NCBI GenBank assembly: GCA_027483785.1
Contig: JAIXTU010000148.1
Location: 1 to 16,223 of the forward strand
DNA length: 16,223 nt
From: Flavobacterium sp.
GTDB lineage: Bacteria > Bacteroidota > Bacteroidia > Flavobacteriales > Flavobacteriaceae
Reading direction: 5' to 3'
The first letter of the stretch is position 1. Every line of letters starts with the position of its first letter. A program made the translations under genes and the position numbers. The notes below the pieces were generated by a model. The model saw only the letters and a program-made list of their open reading frames with translations. It searched no databases and had not been told where the DNA came from. Positions 14,601 through 16,223 of this stretch are shown here, one piece after another.

Positions 14601-16223
14601 TTACTTTTTCATAAATTTTTGAACAGATTTACCGTTAGACGTTTCTGCATTAAGAATGTACATACCTGGAGCTAAACTCTGTACGTCGATTCCTGTAGTA
14701 TTGTTATATGTTGTAGTTAAAACTTGCTTTCCTGCGAGATCGTTAATAGCAATTTTTCCAATTGTTTTATTCTTGGCGTCGATGAATAATTTACTGCTCG
14801 TTGGATTTGGATAAACGCCAACAGTAACTTGATTGTCGTCAACAGAAAGTGGAGCAGCTTGGAATGTTGTTTGAGCTAAATTGGTGTTAACCATAGTGTC
14901 GTAATCCAGATAAACTGAAGTGCCGTACGCCACCGTATCGCCGGGTTGTAAATTAGGGTTCGACTTCATTCTGAGCAGTACGTCTCCTTCAGCACCCGGT
15001 TGCAGATTTAAATCTTCAAAAATTAATTCCAGTACATTACCTGTGATTTGAGTAGTTACTGGAGAAGTAGCGCTAACTACTTGAATAGAACTTAAATCGA
15101 AGCTATTTCCATCTAACTCGGAACGCAACACGACAAAAGGAGCTGCTGTTGTACCAGTATTTCTAAAGCTAACAGCATAGTGAAGATATTCTCCAATTTC
15201 CGATGCATCCACTGTTTCGCCTTCCAAACAGAAAACCGCATTTTCAATTTGAGCCTCTTGTGTTGATTGAATAAACTCGAATGTATTGTCGTCTGGGTTA
15301 ACATCGGTTTGATTAATCACAAATTGAGCTGAAAAATTAAACGAATCTATCGGAAGTGCTACTGTAGGATCTGCCTGAAACATTAAGGCCACTAAAATAG
15401 TCCGCTGTTCAAAAGGTAACAACTGATTTACGTTAAAAGCTGCCTGATACGCGGTTACCGAATCGGCAAAAGGCCAAGCGATACTTAAGTTTGCTACATT
15501 TCCGTCGAAGTTAAAGAAAACCGTTCCGGATATTGGTAAGCTGCCCTTATTTGTAACTATAATTTGGTAGTATGTTTCGTATCCGATGTAAGGAATAGAA
15601 AACGGCAGTACAGTAATTTCTCCGTCGGCGGCCGGATTTATTGGCGTCAAGCAAAAATCAACGGTTGCAGTTTGCGCGCCGTCTTCTTCTGTAAAGGAAA
15701 CTGTTGATTGTGATGGGGAAATTTGAAAGGCTTCTGCATTTGCTATCGAAGCATTTAAAGTATAAGTTCCAGCGGGAACTGCAAATGCAAACGTTCCGCT
15801 TTCGTTAGTGAAATAAGCTCCGCTTCCTTGACCATTTGTGATGTTTATTTGGAGATTCGGCACTGGTAAATCGGCATCGTCGCAACCATCGTTGTCGAAG
15901 TCAAATCGCGCAACACCAGTAATGGTATTGAATGTTCCTGTGGGTTCAAACGTACAATATCCGTTTATGATAATATTTGGATTTACTTGATTGACGTAAT
16001 ATTGGAAGAACGACGTTTCGAATTCGTCTACACAAATAAATTGCAAATCGGGAACTTGAGTAAAATCGTTTCCAGAGAACGAGACATCCTGAAAACCGTT
16101 GTTCTTTAAATTAACCGATTCAAGGTTTTCGTTTGGAGCGAATCTCACGACAAACAAATATGAGGCATTCGATAAATCTAAATCAACCAAGTTCGTGTTG
16201 CTGGCGTACAGTTCCGACAAGTA
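14601..16223 (-). CDS. T9SS-exported LRR/DUF7619-type surface protein, 5' end missing
   Basis: About 540 C-terminal residues are visible and the frame runs through the right edge, so the start is outside the window; the TTG near 16220 is not a real start. The visible N-terminal part is leucine-rich-repeat-like (LYASNTNLVDLDLSNA, NLESVNLKNNGFQDVSFSGN). Next is a Cna-B or carboxypeptidase-regulatory-like beta-domain (GVARFDFDNDGCDDADLPV, then GTFAFAVPAGTYTLNASI). Two beta-sandwich segments follow, the second (YLHYAVSFRNTGTTAAPFVV, LDYDTMVNTN) matching the DUF7619 pattern found in flavobacterial exported proteins. A type A T9SS sorting domain ends it (GVYPNPTSSK, LAPGMYILNAE, terminal KKFMKK-like QKFMKK). 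No catalytic motif is seen, so an adhesin-like or structural cell-surface role is likely, by inference. A terminator follows at 14546-14570. Confidence 0.88.
   Translation of the reverse strand, partial: YLSELYASNTNLVDLDLSNASYLFVVRFAPNENLESVNLKNNGFQDVSFSGNDFTQVPDLQFICVDEFETSFFQYYVNQVNPNIIINGYCTFEPTGTFNTITGVARFDFDNDGCDDADLPVPNLQINITNGQGSGAYFTNESGTFAFAVPAGTYTLNASIANAEAFQISPSQSTVSFTEEDGAQTATVDFCLTPINPAADGEITVLPFSIPYIGYETYYQIIVTNKGSLPISGTVFFNFDGNVANLSIAWPFADSVTAYQAAFNVNQLLPFEQRTILVALMFQADPTVALPIDSFNFSAQFVINQTDVNPDDNTFEFIQSTQEAQIENAVFCLEGETVDASEIGEYLHYAVSFRNTGTTAAPFVVLRSELDGNSFDLSSIQVVSATSPVTTQITGNVLELIFEDLNLQPGAEGDVLLRMKSNPNLQPGDTVAYGTSVYLDYDTMVNTNLAQTTFQAAPLSVDDNQVTVGVYPNPTSSKLFIDAKNKTIGKIAINDLAGKQVLTTTYNNTTGIDVQSLAPGMYILNAETSNGKSVQKFMKK

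Noticed and set aside
16218..16220. TTG as the start of the LRR/DUF7619 gene
   Set aside because: The frame continues through the window edge, and the protein begins in the middle of leucine-rich repeats without a signal peptide, so the gene is simply cut.

Overview
The window looks like chromosomal DNA of a Bacteroidota bacterium, most likely a member of the Flavobacteriaceae. Three proteins end in the C-terminal sorting domain used by the type IX secretion system (T9SS). Several intergenic regions carry the TAnnTTTG -7 promoter box of this phylum, Shine-Dalgarno sequences are inconspicuous, and the families seen (HmuY, DUF6607, CtlX, cytophagalysin-like M43 and gingipain-like C25 peptidases) are typical of flavobacteria. 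This placement is inference from the sequence, with no database search.

Region 1 (1-3971) is a probable haem/iron acquisition module. A TonB-dependent receptor with haem-receptor hallmarks is followed 10 bp later by a HmuY-like lipoprotein that runs off the left edge. A DUF6607 gene is transcribed divergently. The 99-bp divergent region holds two facing promoters and a perfect 12-bp palindrome between them, a good candidate for a shared, probably iron-responsive, operator.

Region 2 (3972-6428) has a 346-bp gap with several strong, partly mutually exclusive hairpins. It leads into a secreted M43 zinc metalloprotease with a T9SS tail, and ends in a bidirectional terminator shared with the converging ctlX gene.

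Region 3 (6429-12151, all minus strand) reads, in transcription order, citrate synthase, a secreted C25 (gingipain-family) cysteine peptidase with a T9SS tail, and two enzymes of the guanidino-group-modifying superfamily (an amidinotransferase/DDAH-like protein and CtlX). A GC-rich repeat of about 110 bp with a perfect internal hairpin sits between the last two genes. It seems to supply the end of the upstream gene and the leader of the downstream one.

Region 4 (12394-13805) is a two-component pair with a 4-bp overlap. The NarL/FixJ response regulator looks intact. The sensor kinase has isoleucine where the phospho-accepting histidine of its H-box should be, while its ATP-binding motifs are largely kept. 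Region 5 (13898-16223) holds an unrecognised 177-residue protein and the C-terminal part of a large T9SS-exported leucine-rich-repeat/DUF7619-type surface protein, cut by the right edge.

The items most worth follow-up are the HmuY/receptor/DUF6607 module with its shared operator, the histidine-less sensor kinase, the GC-rich repeat, and the unknown protein at 13898-14431. No tRNA, rRNA, CRISPR array, insertion sequence or phage gene was seen.
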